From contig NC_071347.1 of the NCBI RefSeq assembly GCF_027744825.2, forward strand, positions 19,230,001 through 19,294,000: a stretch of DNA of 64,000 nt, in the 5' to 3' direction. Under the pieces are notes generated by a model. The model saw only the letters and a program-made list of their open reading frames with translations, had not been told where the DNA came from and searched no databases. The position numbers and the translations under genes are program-made. Shown here one piece after another: positions 12,721 to 24,740 of this stretch; the stretch's first letter is position 1, and every line of letters starts with the position of its first letter. This stretch comes from Synchiropus splendidus. Lineage: Eukaryota; Chordata; Actinopteri; Syngnathiformes; Callionymidae.

Positions 12721-13289
12721 ATTCACTTTTAATGTATTCAGTTTTACAGGCTGAATTGATGTACATTCTGAGGTGTTTTCACCTCAAAGTATGGAGTCCT
12801 CTCCATTCAAAGTACATTTGTGACCAAGTGAACTCAAAGTAGAGACATGGACTGGTCAAGCTAGATTCAGGTTTCACCACAGACTGAACCGTCCTTTAGC
12901 CAAAGCCACATTGTGCTTTATAAAGATGGAGAGGTGCGATCTCTTGCACTGCACCCACGTCTCCTTTGAGCAGCTGACTCCCTTCATTCGTGTCTGCATG
13001 TTCTCCTGACAAACAGCGGTGCAACAGCGTGCACAAACAAGCCGAGACTCTGACTTGACAGAGACGCACGTTTCATCATGCACAAAGCCACTTAATCATT
13101 TGCTGAAGTCGTGTTCCGATCCGCCGCCAACCTGCTGGAACTCAGGAGGCATCAAAATCACCGACTCAAAGTTAGCTGCCTTTAGAGGAGCTTCATCCAG
13201 CACTGCCTCCTTTTTAAAACTCCTCTTTGATACAAGAAACAATCAATGTCAATCAAGTGCACTAATGGGAATGTGCATTTTGTAATTCA
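12721..13289. other. Non-coding, no recognised element
   Basis: Complex sequence without exon signals or clear repeat similarity within this window. Confidence 0.3.
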
Positions 13290-13960
13290 CTCAAAGGCAG
13301 CGGTAAATTGAAAAGAGTGTGCAACCTTTTAACACGCCGGCGCACCTCGGCGCTGACAGTGAAGCGCCATTATTTGACAGCCGGAGAGGTTAAAAATAAC
13401 TGTGCTCGCAGCAAATGAGATGTATCATTTGGCTTCTAAGTGAGAGATGCATCTTTGTGTGGATGCTGCTGCCACGCCGTGACACCGGGGCAATATATCA
13501 GCCCGCGCCTGCCTGTCGATCTCATAAACTCCAAATGAAATTGTAAACAGATGAAGCAATTTCACACAAAATGTATTCTCTCCAAGTCTTTCTCAAGTGG
13601 AGGGCTGGGCGGCGGCGGCGGCGTGCACTCGCCAGCCTAACTGCATAAATCATCATTTGGTGGTTACCGTGTTATTGCCATCGCTCACAGCCAATCCATG
13701 AAATGTTTGATATGATGCCTCTCTATCCCGCCATAAATCTCATGTTATTGCACGCTCGACACAGACTCAGGATTTCCATGTCATTCTATAGCGCCTTCTG
13801 TAATGGTAGGATCCTGCTCACAGTGAGGGGAGTGAGGAGGTTTCCACTGAGGGCTAAGGTGGCGGCGGCGGTGTCGAGTGACCGCTTGGTACCCAACAAC
13901 ATCATGGCTAATTCATGGCGGCCTAATCACCTACTAGTGCAGAGTGGCTTTAGTTAATCT
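13290..13960. other. Candidate conserved non-coding element
   Basis: A long complex block with AT-rich regulator cores (gtaattcactc, aaatcatcatttgg, ccataaatc) and GGC-repeat patches at 13607-13622 and 13858-13872. No repeats from elsewhere in the window match it. Inferred from composition. Confidence 0.27.
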
Positions 13961-14181
13961 GACAGGACTGTGTCCTCTCATCTGCTTTGTTCATACGCTT
14001 GGAAATGAGGAAAGCTCTTCCACCTTTTGTTTCTAAATATGCTGGAGTCTTCGCCGAGATCATCTCATCCATAGGCCTGGTGATAAAGTGGCTGCCATGA
14101 GGAGGACAAATTGGAAAGTTCCTTGCAAATACTGTAGCTTTCAAAAAGCTAAACAATAAAAGAGAAATATTCCTAACATCC

Positions 14182-14183
<2 letters not shown>

Positions 14184-14214
<31 letters not shown>
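14184..14214. repeat. (TA)n microsatellite
   Basis: About 15 TA dinucleotides. Confidence 0.9.
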
Positions 14215-14215
<1 letters not shown>

Positions 14216-14640
14216 TGTATGTATATATGCTCACTTGCAAATGTAAAGTATACATGATGGGTTATTACGATCAAATTACAATAATATAAGGCTATTCCAT
14301 TAAGTTAAAAAGAAAAAATTGTAAAAAAAAAAATAAATAAGGCGTGCACGGAAAATGAATTTTATTTTTTTTCTTTAAGAAGCAAGCAATCATTTTAGAC
14401 CTTTTTTTAGAATCTTTTTCAGACCCGGCCAAAAGATCAGATGAATGTATTTTGTAAATGGAGAACATTATATAAAGACAATTAAATACCAATAAAAAAA
14501 ACACATTAAATATGTTTTTTAACTAACTAACTATTACTATTATTCTTATACAAAATACAGACGTCCTATGAAAAATTTACAAAAAAAATAACCCTTTCCA
14601 ATGGATGGTAACAGCAAAATTGAGAATATTTTTTAAAGAA

Positions 14641-14643
<3 letters not shown>
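14215..14643. other. AT-rich low-complexity DNA
   Basis: A-runs and T-runs with no exon signals. Confidence 0.4.

Positions 14644-14706
<63 letters not shown>
14644..14706. repeat. (TA)n microsatellite
   Basis: About 31 uninterrupted TA dinucleotides. Confidence 0.92.
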
Positions 14707-14710
<4 letters not shown>

Positions 14711-14939
14711 TGTGAAATTGAGGCATGCAGGGGGGAAATAGAAAAAATAATTATTGAAGACACTGATCACAAAACTTTATTTGACCACATAAAGTGAAGA
14801 AACAGGTTTCTTCAGCATTTCTCATTTATTTATCTTTAACTTGCTTTGTTAAAATTAACCCTAAAGCAGATTCGCCACCCACTTTTAGATCCCACCCAAG
14901 AAGTTGAGAATCACCGCTTTTGTTTATTTATTTATTTTT

Positions 14940-15380
14940 AACAACCCAAACATCATTGGGTGAGTCCGAGCCGCACGTTCACGAGTCCAGGTTCACGGTA
15001 ATTCCTCTCTGAGGATAAACAGAAACAGCAAAACGTGTGGCGCGGCGACTGACTCACCAAGTCACACCTCACATCTGTAAACATTAGTTAACAATGAGAG
15101 CCGATTGTTTCCGGCGGCTCTTTGAAGCAGTGCTCCTCTGCATATTCAGCGAGGGGAGTGTGGCCTTGACTCAGACGGCTTGACATGATTCATCTCCTCC
15201 AGCTTAACTGACAGGTATTGATGTGATTCTGGGATAAACGCGGCAGATTGATGGAGCTAAAGCCCGTGCTATTGTTCCCATGCTGTGCATCACCGACACA
15301 TGTGAGTCTCATGTCTCTCATTAAAGAAAATAAACGCTTCAGGCGTCCTCTCTGCAAAAGCAGCAACTTGGAGCGAGTGC

Positions 15381-15413
<33 letters not shown>

Positions 15414-16680
15414 GCGCGCGTGTGTGTGTGGGAAGCTACCGCGCTTGTTTTCCCTCACTGTAATCTCTCCCTCCTCGCACAATGGATTTAGCTCGGCCTT
15501 GAAGGGGAGCGAGAACAAATTGCGCCTGACTCTAAACAGCAGATCGCTTACCCTTTTCCAGCGCCGGCCATGTGATTAAATTATACAAAGCAGCGAGGGC
15601 ATTGATTATTGAATTAGCTTCCAATTATTGCCCGTGAACAGGAGTGGACGGCGAGCGCAAGTGCGGCCGGGCTGCTTCGCCGAAGCGCCCCTCTCCGCCC
15701 GTGGCCACGCTCTTTGTTTCCTATGGCATCAGGAGCCGAAGCTTGACTTCCTTCTCTGTACGTGCGCTCAAGTGCGAGTCTCACCACTCTATATTTGGAC
15801 CGGAGTGGATTAAGGATCCGTTCCTGCGAAACCCACGGGATTCCAAGACACATAAAAGAGGTTGAGTTTGCATCCGTGCAATACAAATAATTGCAGGTTT
15901 TAAAAATTGCCTATCATTTCAAGCTGCAGCGACATGAGAGAGTGGGGGGCTTTGATGTACAAATCCACGATTCATGGGGGATTAGCACCCCAAAGGTTAG
16001 CAAGTGCTAATTACAGGAGATTGCTTGTACGCGTCGAACAAGGCCGGGTGACACACTGAAGCGTGGTGGTGCTGAGCGTGAGCGCCCTCCTCTTGCCGCC
16101 CATGTCTTCACCTGCACCTTTAAAGGAAGAGACGAACCCCTCGTCTTTGCTCCCCCGACTGCAGCGATTTCTCTCCGACTGTATTTCGCTCGCAGCGTTG
16201 AACGCCGCATTACCATAATCCTTGGTTCCCTTCCATAAACCACCACTGGCTAAATGAATCTATTATTTTCGCCCGCAGCCAAAAAGATGCAACAAAATGC
16301 AATGGGATTGAAGCGAATGAAACTTGCGATAAGCTGCACATTTTCCCTCTAATAGCCTGTCGACAAGTGACTTCCTTCCCACCGCTGGAGGAGGCGCACT
16401 TGACCTTTAATAATCCGAGTGTGTCATCTTAAAAGACTGTATCCCCCCCCCCGAAATAAAGGAGTTTTTGCGAGGGTGAGATAATGTTTCAGTTCGCCGC
16501 GTGTGGACGGGACCTGGCCCGGTGTGGCCCGGTGTTTTCGCCCGGCCCTAAATGAAACATGTCCGAGCTGCGGCGGGCACTTGCTCCGCCGCAGGAAACG
16601 CTTTTTCATCTCCTAATGAATGTGCCTGAGGGGGTCCCACAGGGGGCTCCACTTCACCCCTCATTAGGCAGGGTGCTGCC
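14940..16680. other. Non-coding, GC-moderate; candidate regulatory sequence
   Basis: Complex sequence with scattered attgattattgaattagct-type cores (15600-15625) and CpG clusters (15640-15710, 16490-16590). No exon with matching phase and family similarity was recognised. Confidence 0.25.
15383..15430. repeat. (TGCG)n / (CG)n / (TG)n microsatellite
   Basis: Alternating purine-pyrimidine tract: tgcg repeats, then cgcgcg, then tgtgtg. Such tracts favour Z-DNA. Confidence 0.85.
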
Positions 16681-17199
16681 TCTCCCCTCATGCTGCGGAG
16701 CAACCTCCTGGAGAGGGGCCTCCCATCTCATCTGAGCGTCCCACGCTCTCCTGCCCTGCACCGGTGGACCACTCCTCGCCGCTCTCTCTCGCTCTCATCC
16801 CCCTCGCCCTCGGTGTCTCTGACTCCATCTCAGCTCAGATTATTGCAGCAGACCAGGGATGAGAGGACAGTTCAGACTCCTAATGACATTTTAATGGTCT
16901 TGTTTGCTCTGTTGTGAGTGTGATGTATCACCGAGGGCTTGGAATGTGCCACCAGGCAAATTCCTCCATATATATATATATATTTGTGTTTTAACACGAT
17001 GACTTACTAAGCCGTCCGTTTAACATCAGGACGTAACTGAACAAACTAATAGATCATCTCTTGAGTATAAGTATTGCTGTGGTGCATTCAGTGCCTCTAC
17101 AACACATTTTTAGAAAATGCATTTATGGTTAAAAATTCATTAAAAAGCTGGTGGATATTAGTGTAACCGCCTAAAAACACGAATAACCCCTACATAAAG
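16681..17199. other. Non-coding, no recognised element
   Basis: A CT-rich stretch at 16780-16835 and a short (TA) run at 16970-16983; otherwise nothing recognised. Confidence 0.3.
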
Positions 17200-17620
17200 T
17201 ACAACAGTGGAGTCTTCAATGAAGCATCTTCTACTAGCTCTTCGGTCACAGCACACCCCTGATGACCTCACCTGTATCCATGGACCTCACTGGTCATGTT
17301 CCTTGGTCTCATCTCTCTCTATGCGTCCAAACCATCTCACCTCCCTTACTACCACCTGCCCCTCCAATCCACAGCAAGTCTTCCAACTTCATGTGCTCAT
17401 ACCTCATGAACCTCATGGGTTGCCATCCTCTTCTTATCGCCAACATTCTCAGTCTCCTCTCCACTCTCCTCTCCAAACGCCTCATGTCCCTTCATCTCCC
17501 TTCTATTCAACCTCACATCTTCACCTCCATTATCACTCATGACTTGTTGTCATTTTCCACCCTGCCTGCACTCTCTTCTTCACCTTCCTTCAGTTATGCT
17601 CCTAACTGACTTATAGTACA
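17200..17620 (-). mobile_element. LINE fragment, C-terminal end of a reverse transcriptase ORF (minus strand)
   Basis: On the minus strand 17345-17280 reads VRWFGRIERDETKEHDQ. This resembles the RWFGHV motif found near the C-terminus of RTE-like and related LINE ORF2 proteins. The fragment is short and ends at a stop soon after. Boundaries are approximate; the rest of the interval is C/T-rich and may be its 3' part. Confidence 0.4.
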
Positions 17621-17724
17621 GAGTTGCAAAAGGACACAATCATGGCTGTAAATATTAAAATCATGGCGACTAGTTTGAGGTACAGAGAGCAAGTAAAAAA
17701 GTACCAGAGTAACAATAACAAACA

Positions 17725-17965
17725 TTGTTCAGCCGTGTGGAGACACTACCCATTTATCAATAGTGGTAAGTAACAGTACACGAGCAGCTGAGAGTAGTAA
17801 CTTCTGCATCCAATTTCTGTGGTTGGGGTTAGAAATTAGTTTATGTCGTAGGAGTAGAAGAAAGAACGAACCTAGAATGTTTTTGTCACGCAAAAACAAG
17901 ACTCAACAAAGCAGGAAGAGTCAGGTTTTCGTGGAAATTTAGCTGTTGTGTGCGAGGAAATAGAT
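17725..17965 (+). repeat. Dispersed repeat family C, copy 1
   Basis: Matches 21380-21620 in the same orientation. Shared blocks are ttatcaat, atccaatttctg/atccagtttctg, agagtagaa, gactc..caaag and ggaagagtcaggtt, followed by aaatttagct. Identity is about 65-70% by eye. Confidence 0.6.
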
Positions 17966-20340
17966 TTTAAGTTTGAAAATATTGAATATGTTGAAATAAA
18001 GTTCTTTTGTGAGGACACGTATTTAATCAACTCATTCTTACTTCTAAGGCGTCACATATTGTCCATTGTTGAAGCAGAACCCAGCGTGGCATGTTGATAC
18101 ACAGGTGTTTCAAGAGGGTCCAAGGTTTCCCACAGCATTTTTTTGACGTTGGAGAATAGCAGTTGGGTTCAGATGAGGACGCTTCGGAGTGATGGTCATT
18201 GTTCCGCTTCATGATGTTGGCACATATAGTACCATATGTGACCGTGAGCTCGCCAACTTTTCAGCAGCATGAGGCAAGTTTGTGATCGCAGGAGGTGCTG
18301 CATTTACCAAGTGAGACTGCACTCCAAAAGTGGAACCTTGAGGGACGCCACCTCCCTGACTTTGACTTTGTGGAGCTGTTGGACAGTTCAGTACCATCCG
18401 GAAATGCTGTGGGAGGGAAATGCGATTCAATCGGAAGCCAGTCTTTGGCTGAATTCAAAACTCCACTTGACAATTGGTAACTGAGGAGGGACGTACTCCA
18501 GAGAACTGATGAGAATATAGCTATGTAAAGCGCTTCCGATCGGCTGGTTTCCTCTGCTGTCTCTCTGACGGCGCAGTTTTGACTTCAGTCGGACAAAGAC
18601 TCGAGGGAACCAACGTAACCTTTCTCACTGCGGTGTCCGATCGCGGACGGGGTGGAAAATATTGACAGCTTCCTGTTGTGAATGACGCAACAGAGCGGGG
18701 ACGATCCCTGGCTGCTGCCGGCAGAAAGGATATTCTGGCTGTCAGCTGACTCCCCAAGCCTTTCCATGGAATCAGAACAAGCTGAAGAGCTGATTATTCC
18801 CGGGCTTTTGGGATGTGTTTATGCAATCATTAATCTTGGCACTTGTTTATTTGCCTGGGATTAGAGCGCTGCAGCGTGTTCACCAGAAGCGACGCCAGTT
18901 CACCAAAAGGTAGCATCTGAGCGGGGAATGGCGCATGATCCTTCCATGTTGGGCATGAACCCGGCCAGTGTTAGTGGTGGGACCAGTGGGACTCTCCACG
19001 AGTGGAGAGGGAATTCGCCCCACACACAACACACACACAGACACAGCGCGTGAACCCTCACTGCGGTGGAAGAATTCCTTTCACAAGCGAAGGACAGAGA
19101 GGGTGACAGCTCAGCAGCTCCTTCACTGTGCACATTTCAATATTCCCTCAAAAGTTTCTCGGAGATGAGGTGCTGAATGTATAAACTCCAAGTCCCTCCC
19201 AGAGTCAGATTCCATGGCCTTACTGTTGGGACGCTCCCAGAGGAGGGTGGGGTTTCCAGGGGTCATTAGTAAAGAAAGATGTTGAAACCTGAAGAACAAA
19301 ACCTGATGTTATAAGACGGTAGGACTTAAGACGGCACTTAAAGCCAGTCTTACAGCCTGTAAGTCAGTAAAGTCAACTTCTGTTTCTCTCGCAAGGGGTT
19401 ATGGCAAAGTAGCAGAACAGTCTTATAGCCTTAAAATAAAGTTAGCAATCATTTTGGCAACATTATTTTATTTTTTAGCAGGGTATGTTATATTGAGTCG
19501 CGTGTGTTGCTGATTCAGTTAAAACTTGTCGCTACAGTTTGCTGTGTGGGTAAAAGAGCGACATACAGTCAGACAACCACGTGTGTTGGTTCCTTTTTTA
19601 AACTTCAATATTACCACATGATATTTCCATTTACTGTGAAAAGGAGAGGGATGCAAAGGGGGGCAGTTTCAAAGGGAGGATTATTTTGATTGTTTTTTTC
19701 TTTTTTTTTTTTTACGAAACACCAACAGCAAAGACTGCATTGCAAATTCATTCAGTTTACTCAAGATGCTTATTATTCCAGATTTTTAGTCTATATTTAA
19801 GCCTTGGAACTTAAGTGAATTGGAATAAATAAACATAAACAATCATCTCTGGAATGAAAAGAATGACTAAAATATTTTGACTAAACCTTTTGAGTTATTT
19901 GACTACAACCAGACTAAATTGTTGTGACTTTTAGTCGACTAAAACATGACTAAATTAACACTATTCAGATACCACCCTCCCAACTGAGGTACTGTGAATA
20001 ACTAGCATTAAAGCATGTAGATAAAAACATGTAGTCGACAACTGTCAACTACTCTACTGAGTCAGAAGCATTGCTCCGCTATATAGATGTGTTTAATTCT
20101 TGCTGCAAAAGACAGTAGTCAATCATTTTTTCCCAAGTGAATCAAGAATTGCCTTTATGGGAACACACTATTAGTTTACTCTATATTCATTCACACGACT
20201 GACTGGGAGCTTTGCCAGGTACACCATGTACACCATGCCATCGTACTCTACAACTCCTCACTTGGGGGGAAGAAGTAGCAGGGTACGCTACACTACATAG
20301 TAATGGACACTTGTTCAATGTGCAATACCCGTATCTCTGG
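17966..20340. other. Non-coding; possible old repeat debris
   Basis: No exon recognised. 18519-18535 carries tatgtaaagcgctt, common near the ends of fish retroelements. 19850-19960 holds gactaaaac / tagtcgactaaaac motifs typical of a dispersed fish DNA transposon. Neither could be delimited. Confidence 0.3.
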
Positions 20341-20570
20341 TGCAATAACCAATTTTAATCTACTTTAATTTTAATTTTTTATTTATTTATTTATTTTTTA
20401 TGTTATTGGTATTATTATTATTATTACATGTTATTATGTATTATTATTCTCAGTGTGATGCTCTTCCTGACTGCATGCCCTTTCTTGCCTCTATTGCTGC
20501 TGGAAATGTACATTTCCTGGAGGGAGGATCAATAAAGTCTAGTCTAAGTCTAAGTCTAAGGTCACTTGTC
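20340..20570 (+). mobile_element. Retroposon 3' end fragment (LINE-like), plus strand
   Basis: gtgcaataaccaattttaat, a T-rich stretch, then gctgctggaaatgtacattt, cctggagggaggatcaataa and a (GTCTAA)n-like tail. This is the common 3' tail pattern of fish non-LTR elements, in opposite orientation to the one beside the GATA array. Confidence 0.55.
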
Positions 20571-20665
20571 CACCACAGGTCACGTATTCAGACAGCCACT
20601 CACACCAGTCATCAGTCAACATCTGCATGGTTCTGAACTGTGGGAGGAAAACAGAGTGTCGGGGA
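20571..20665. repeat. Fish retroposon fragment (ctgtgggaggaaa type)
   Basis: Contains tctgaactgtgggaggaaaa, part of a very common teleost dispersed repeat (...gactgtgggaggaaaccgga...). Other copies lie at 24080-24175, 42311-42350 and, inverted, 49917-49975. Confidence 0.5.
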
Positions 20666-21379
20666 AAGGTCGTGATCATTGGATCTGCATCACTGATATT
20701 TTGAAACAATTACAGCTACAACCAGCTTCAGCGAGTCGACTGTTGTGTGGTTTTGCCCGCGGACAAATGTGCCCAGACTCAACAAAGTCTTCTCTGTGAG
20801 TCTGTGACACCGCTGCTCCGTGGAAAGGTTGTGAGCCTCTGGTTTCAGCTTTATCCAGCGCTGGATCTGCAGCAGGATTCAGTGGCCCATCTTAAGTAAC
20901 AAGCCTCATTTGTCTCTATCACACGTCCCTGGAAGTATCGCATGGTCATTGATGTCATTCATCTTCCCTGTCCTTGTCTTCTGTTTTGTTTTTTTCTTAA
21001 AACCCTGAGACCTTCGAGCAGATTTGCTTTAAAAGTGCTCCTCTCAGGCCCGGCAGCTAAAACTGTTGACTAACGGCGCGGCGGCTCAGATTCTATTTAA
21101 GATGGAGAAGATTCTGTCACTATTAAAATACCTGCGCTCTTTTTTCATCAGACAAGCTCTTTAAACTACAAGAGCGGTTTGTTGTCCTGTGACTGCGCCT
21201 CTCTGTAGCAGACGGCTCCGACGTTCTCAAACAGGCTCGTGCAGAACAAACATGTTGTTATAAGAGATATTATTAGACTTCATTTCATCTCCGTCTATTA
21301 GAGAAATTTATGTAACCAGGCTACCACTCTCTCAAGGTGTGACTGGCACTCGAAATTCTGTGCTTTCCTGGAGCGCCGT
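20666..21379. other. Non-coding, no recognised element
   Basis: Complex sequence. No exon or repeat could be supported. Confidence 0.3.
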
Positions 21380-21620
21380 TTATGCCCAGTGTCCAGACGC
21401 TATCCAGTTATCAATACTGGAACAAATAGATAGACAGATTCACCGCATGCTAGTCGTAGCTTATCCTGTATCCAGTTTCTGAGGGTTCTAATCGCAGAAA
21501 TTCATTTGCGTCATAAGAGTAGAAGGAAGAAGAAACCCAGAAAGGTTTTGTGACTTAAAAACTAGACTCGCCAAAGTGGGAAGAGTCAGGTTCCTTTAAA
21601 TTTAGCTAGTGTATGCTAAT
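21380..21620 (+). repeat. Dispersed repeat family C, copy 2
   Basis: Counterpart of 17725-17965, ending 70 bp before the hAT-like element at 21694. Class unknown. Confidence 0.6.
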
Positions 21621-21693
21621 GAAGACGTTCTCCGCTACAGCTGAGAAAAGTGGGTGACAACAGACGTAATAAAGAAAGTTTATTATTATAGGT

Positions 21694-22374
21694 TAGTGAT
21701 GTTCGATTCCGCTGATTTCCTTTTCGATCCGATACCGAGTAATATTCAGGGTGGTATCGGCGATACCGATACCAATATTAGGTTCAACTATCTACAAAAA
21801 ATGATTATACTGGCAACTCAAAACTGAAATAGCTAGTAAAATATTTCAACAAATAATGCCAACATAAATTATTAATTCAAGTTATATATATATGAATTTA
21901 ACAGTTTAAGTTTGATTGAAAATTATGCAGTATTTGGTAGCTAAACTTGTGTTTTATTAATCTTTTCTTGGACATTTTTCACCAAGGAAGAGACCTACTT
22001 TAAATGGAGAACTACCTCACATGAATTAATCTAGCCTTAAGTTAGGATGGGTGAGATTATTTCAGCGATACACATACTATTACTTTATTATTATTATTTA
22101 TTATATATATTTTATTATATTTATTTATTATACCTGGATATAGCCTGCCTGCCTATACACAACGGGCGGAAGAAAGGTAGTCCCCACTAACCACATGTCT
22201 AGACAGGATCTCAATAGTTCAGTCACTTTTCTTCGTGTTCCTGTTAAGAATATACATTACCTCAAAATTCTTAAGTATCGAAAGTATTGATATTTTGGTT
22301 TGAGACTCGATTTTAGAGAATCAAGATCTGGTATCGGAGGTATGGATATTTCGGGATCAATCCGCACATCACTA
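21694..22374. mobile_element. Non-autonomous hAT-type element with intact target duplication
   Basis: The element runs TAGTGATGTTCGATTCC ... and ends with the inverse of TAGTGATGTGCGGATTG. It is flanked on both sides by the same 8 bp, TTATAGGT (21686-21693 and 22375-22382). An 8-bp duplication with central TA is typical of hAT (Buster-like) insertion. Subterminal ggtatcgg/ccgatacc repeats occur at both ends. The interior is AT-rich and non-coding. Confidence 0.85.
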
Positions 22375-22382
22375 TTATAGGT

Positions 22383-24079
22383 GCCTTTCTTTTGTCTGTG
22401 TGGATAAAGAACCACAGCTAGTAGTTGAAAAGATGAGGAGCTCCTGCTGGGTCATCTCAAACCTCTCAAACCACAGTCCTTTGCATCAAATTCTGAGCGC
22501 TAGCATTTCCGGAGCGTTGTTAGCTATGTTGTTGCTTGTCTCTGGTTGCATCTTTTAAAAACGGTTCTGTTAGCAATCATTTGCTAGCATGTTTGCTTAT
22601 CTCTTAGCAACATTGCTACCGACGTTCCACACAAACAGCTTCTTTTTCCGAACCCTGTAGCCACCGTTGTTGTGTAATCCCACAACCAACATGGAGCACC
22701 TTCTGATGATGTACATTTTCCGAGTTGTAGCGTTAGATTGGGGATTTCAGGGGTACATTTTGGGAGCCACCATTTTTCGTCATTATTTTCCCCCAGAGTA
22801 GCGACTGTAGCGATCTGTTGGCGTTTCTCAAACAGAGGGCGTGTAATCGGAAATCTTAACTGTTGCGGCACAATATGGCGCTTGCCGCGTCACTTTGTCC
22901 CTGAGCGAAGATAAACACTGTTGGTGCTGTCGTATTGAGTTAAACTGACGACCATAAAACCATCATTCTGTGTTGTTCTATTATTGTAGTGTCCTGTCAC
23001 ACTGACGTCATCCAAGTCCATCTGCAGGCCGGAGCACAGATTTCCTCTCAAATGGGGCAAATCACGATCTGGCCAGTGTTTGTCTGGAAACATGTTTTCC
23101 TAAGGAGACCACAGAGGGACAATTACTGTCAGCTCAACTGCTCACCAAGCTTGCCGTGTGTGTTCTGGCCGCGTGCCGAAGACCCACTGACCCTGAGCAG
23201 CGGCATGAGACGGGACCTCCAGCCTCCCTCCTCGCCCCTTCCTCACTGTAACAACCCAAAACACACAAACGCACAGTGTCACTCTTAAGGCTAAATAGAT
23301 CGCGGAGCAAGTTTTTGTTTTCTTTGTGCCTTAAAAAAAAAAAAAAAACTACAGTTAGATCCGGTTGAAAAACCCACAGTTGAAATAGTGGTTGTCTTAC
23401 AGAAACGCATACTAATACAGCAATTACAGGAGGAAGGAACTTGTGCTGTGTGGCAGCGGCGAATTCCCCGGTGCAACAGTACACGGCTCTTTGTTGTTAT
23501 GTAAAGGTTTCTGCATGTAATTGGAGTGGATGTTTTGGGAGCTTCATTATTTATATATTCCAGTGTATTTCCAAGGCGGCTGTTGTCCCCGCGGGGAGAC
23601 GGGGGTGTTCAGAGGTGCTCCACCTAAGAGGCGCGCAACCGAATCACCGGCTTTTTAGCTCGGACCTGACGCCGATCGGCAAAGAAAAAAAAAAAACTTG
23701 GAATTCAAACGGCAGCAGCCCAGCAGTCAGTCAGTCAGTCGGCCCCGTGCGATTTCAGCCTGAGTGAGTTTGGAGTTTGTGCTCTCCGCCGCCTGTATGC
23801 GCGATGAATGAGTAAAGCAAACAACTGACGCCTTCCACTGGTGAAGAGGAGGGATATGGTTGAGTTGAGCACGATACTCAAGGCCGCCTTCAGTATTATA
23901 TCTAACATGAATAAAGCTATGAACTTCATAGCACCACTCTTCTTCCTCTTGATGCAGCGTTGTTTTTATTTCACTTCAACAGTTCATCATTGCCATGCTG
24001 CTACATCATTACTAGCAGGGTTACTAGAGGTCAGCGCCCTCTGCATCCCGCTACTTGGCGCGAGAGGAATAGGACTTCC
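22383..24079. other. Non-coding, possible repeats
   Basis: 22500-22890 has gctagcat and gttgttgtgtaatc-type blocks reminiscent of family B, but no clean alignment by eye. 23331-23347 is a poly(A) run. 24031-24046 (minus) is a CTCF-like tgcagagggcgctga. No exon recognised. Confidence 0.3.
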
Positions 24080-24175
24080 TGGACAGGTCGCACGTCTAGA
24101 CTGGCAACCACTCCACACACCACCAGCAACTGTAGGATCGACTGTGTTTTGGGAGGAAACTAGAGTTGCTTCAGA
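24080..24175. repeat. Fish retroposon fragment (ctgtgggaggaaa type)
   Basis: ctggacaggtcgcacgtcta, then gactgtgttttgggaggaaa at the end, diverged from the common teleost consensus seen also at 20571-20665. Confidence 0.5.
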
Positions 24176-24740
24176 CTTGTTCCTACTGTGCTGCCAAATG
24201 TAAAGCTCTGTTTTTCCCCTTCAAATTGAAGATTTGACAAATTAAATTAATTCAATTTTTAGTTTACACACATTAAAAATATACAAAAATTCTTAATATT
24301 TTTGTATATTTTATATTATATTCTTAATTCTTAATATTCTATAGTAATATACAAATAGCAAATAATATAATATACTATAGCAAATTAATATATTCTCTTA
24401 GAAAAAAGTCAACTTTAATCTTAAGTATTTATTCATAGTTTATTATTTGTACATTTGTTTAGAAATTACACTATGCTTACATACAAAAAGTATCATAAAA
24501 GAACCCTGGAATATCCTGAAAACACAAATACTTCTGAGGCATTAGTAGCTACTAGCTAGCTTTGCGCGTTTATTAGCATCTTTGAATGACTTCAATATAA
24601 TATTTTAATTTATGAGACCTTGTTTAACCTTGAACCCTTTGACCTTCAAATGTTTATAATTTCTTAAACTGGAAAATAATCCTCTCAAGTTAACCATTAT
24701 GAACCCTGATCCTGAGAACAAGGCTAAAACCTGCCCCTGA
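24176..24740. other. AT-rich low-complexity DNA
   Basis: Strongly AT-rich (24240-24480) with repeated ttcttaata blocks. No exon. Confidence 0.4.

Noticed and set aside
15838..15860. Possible small rora exon (GI.....TH-like reading near gggattccaagacacat)
   Set aside because: Only two residues agree with the known segment, the frame fails and no donor follows.
18269..18300. Possible short-isoform rora first exon (tttgtgatcgcag)
   Set aside because: The reading is not MMYFVIAAMK in any frame and no donor follows at the right phase.
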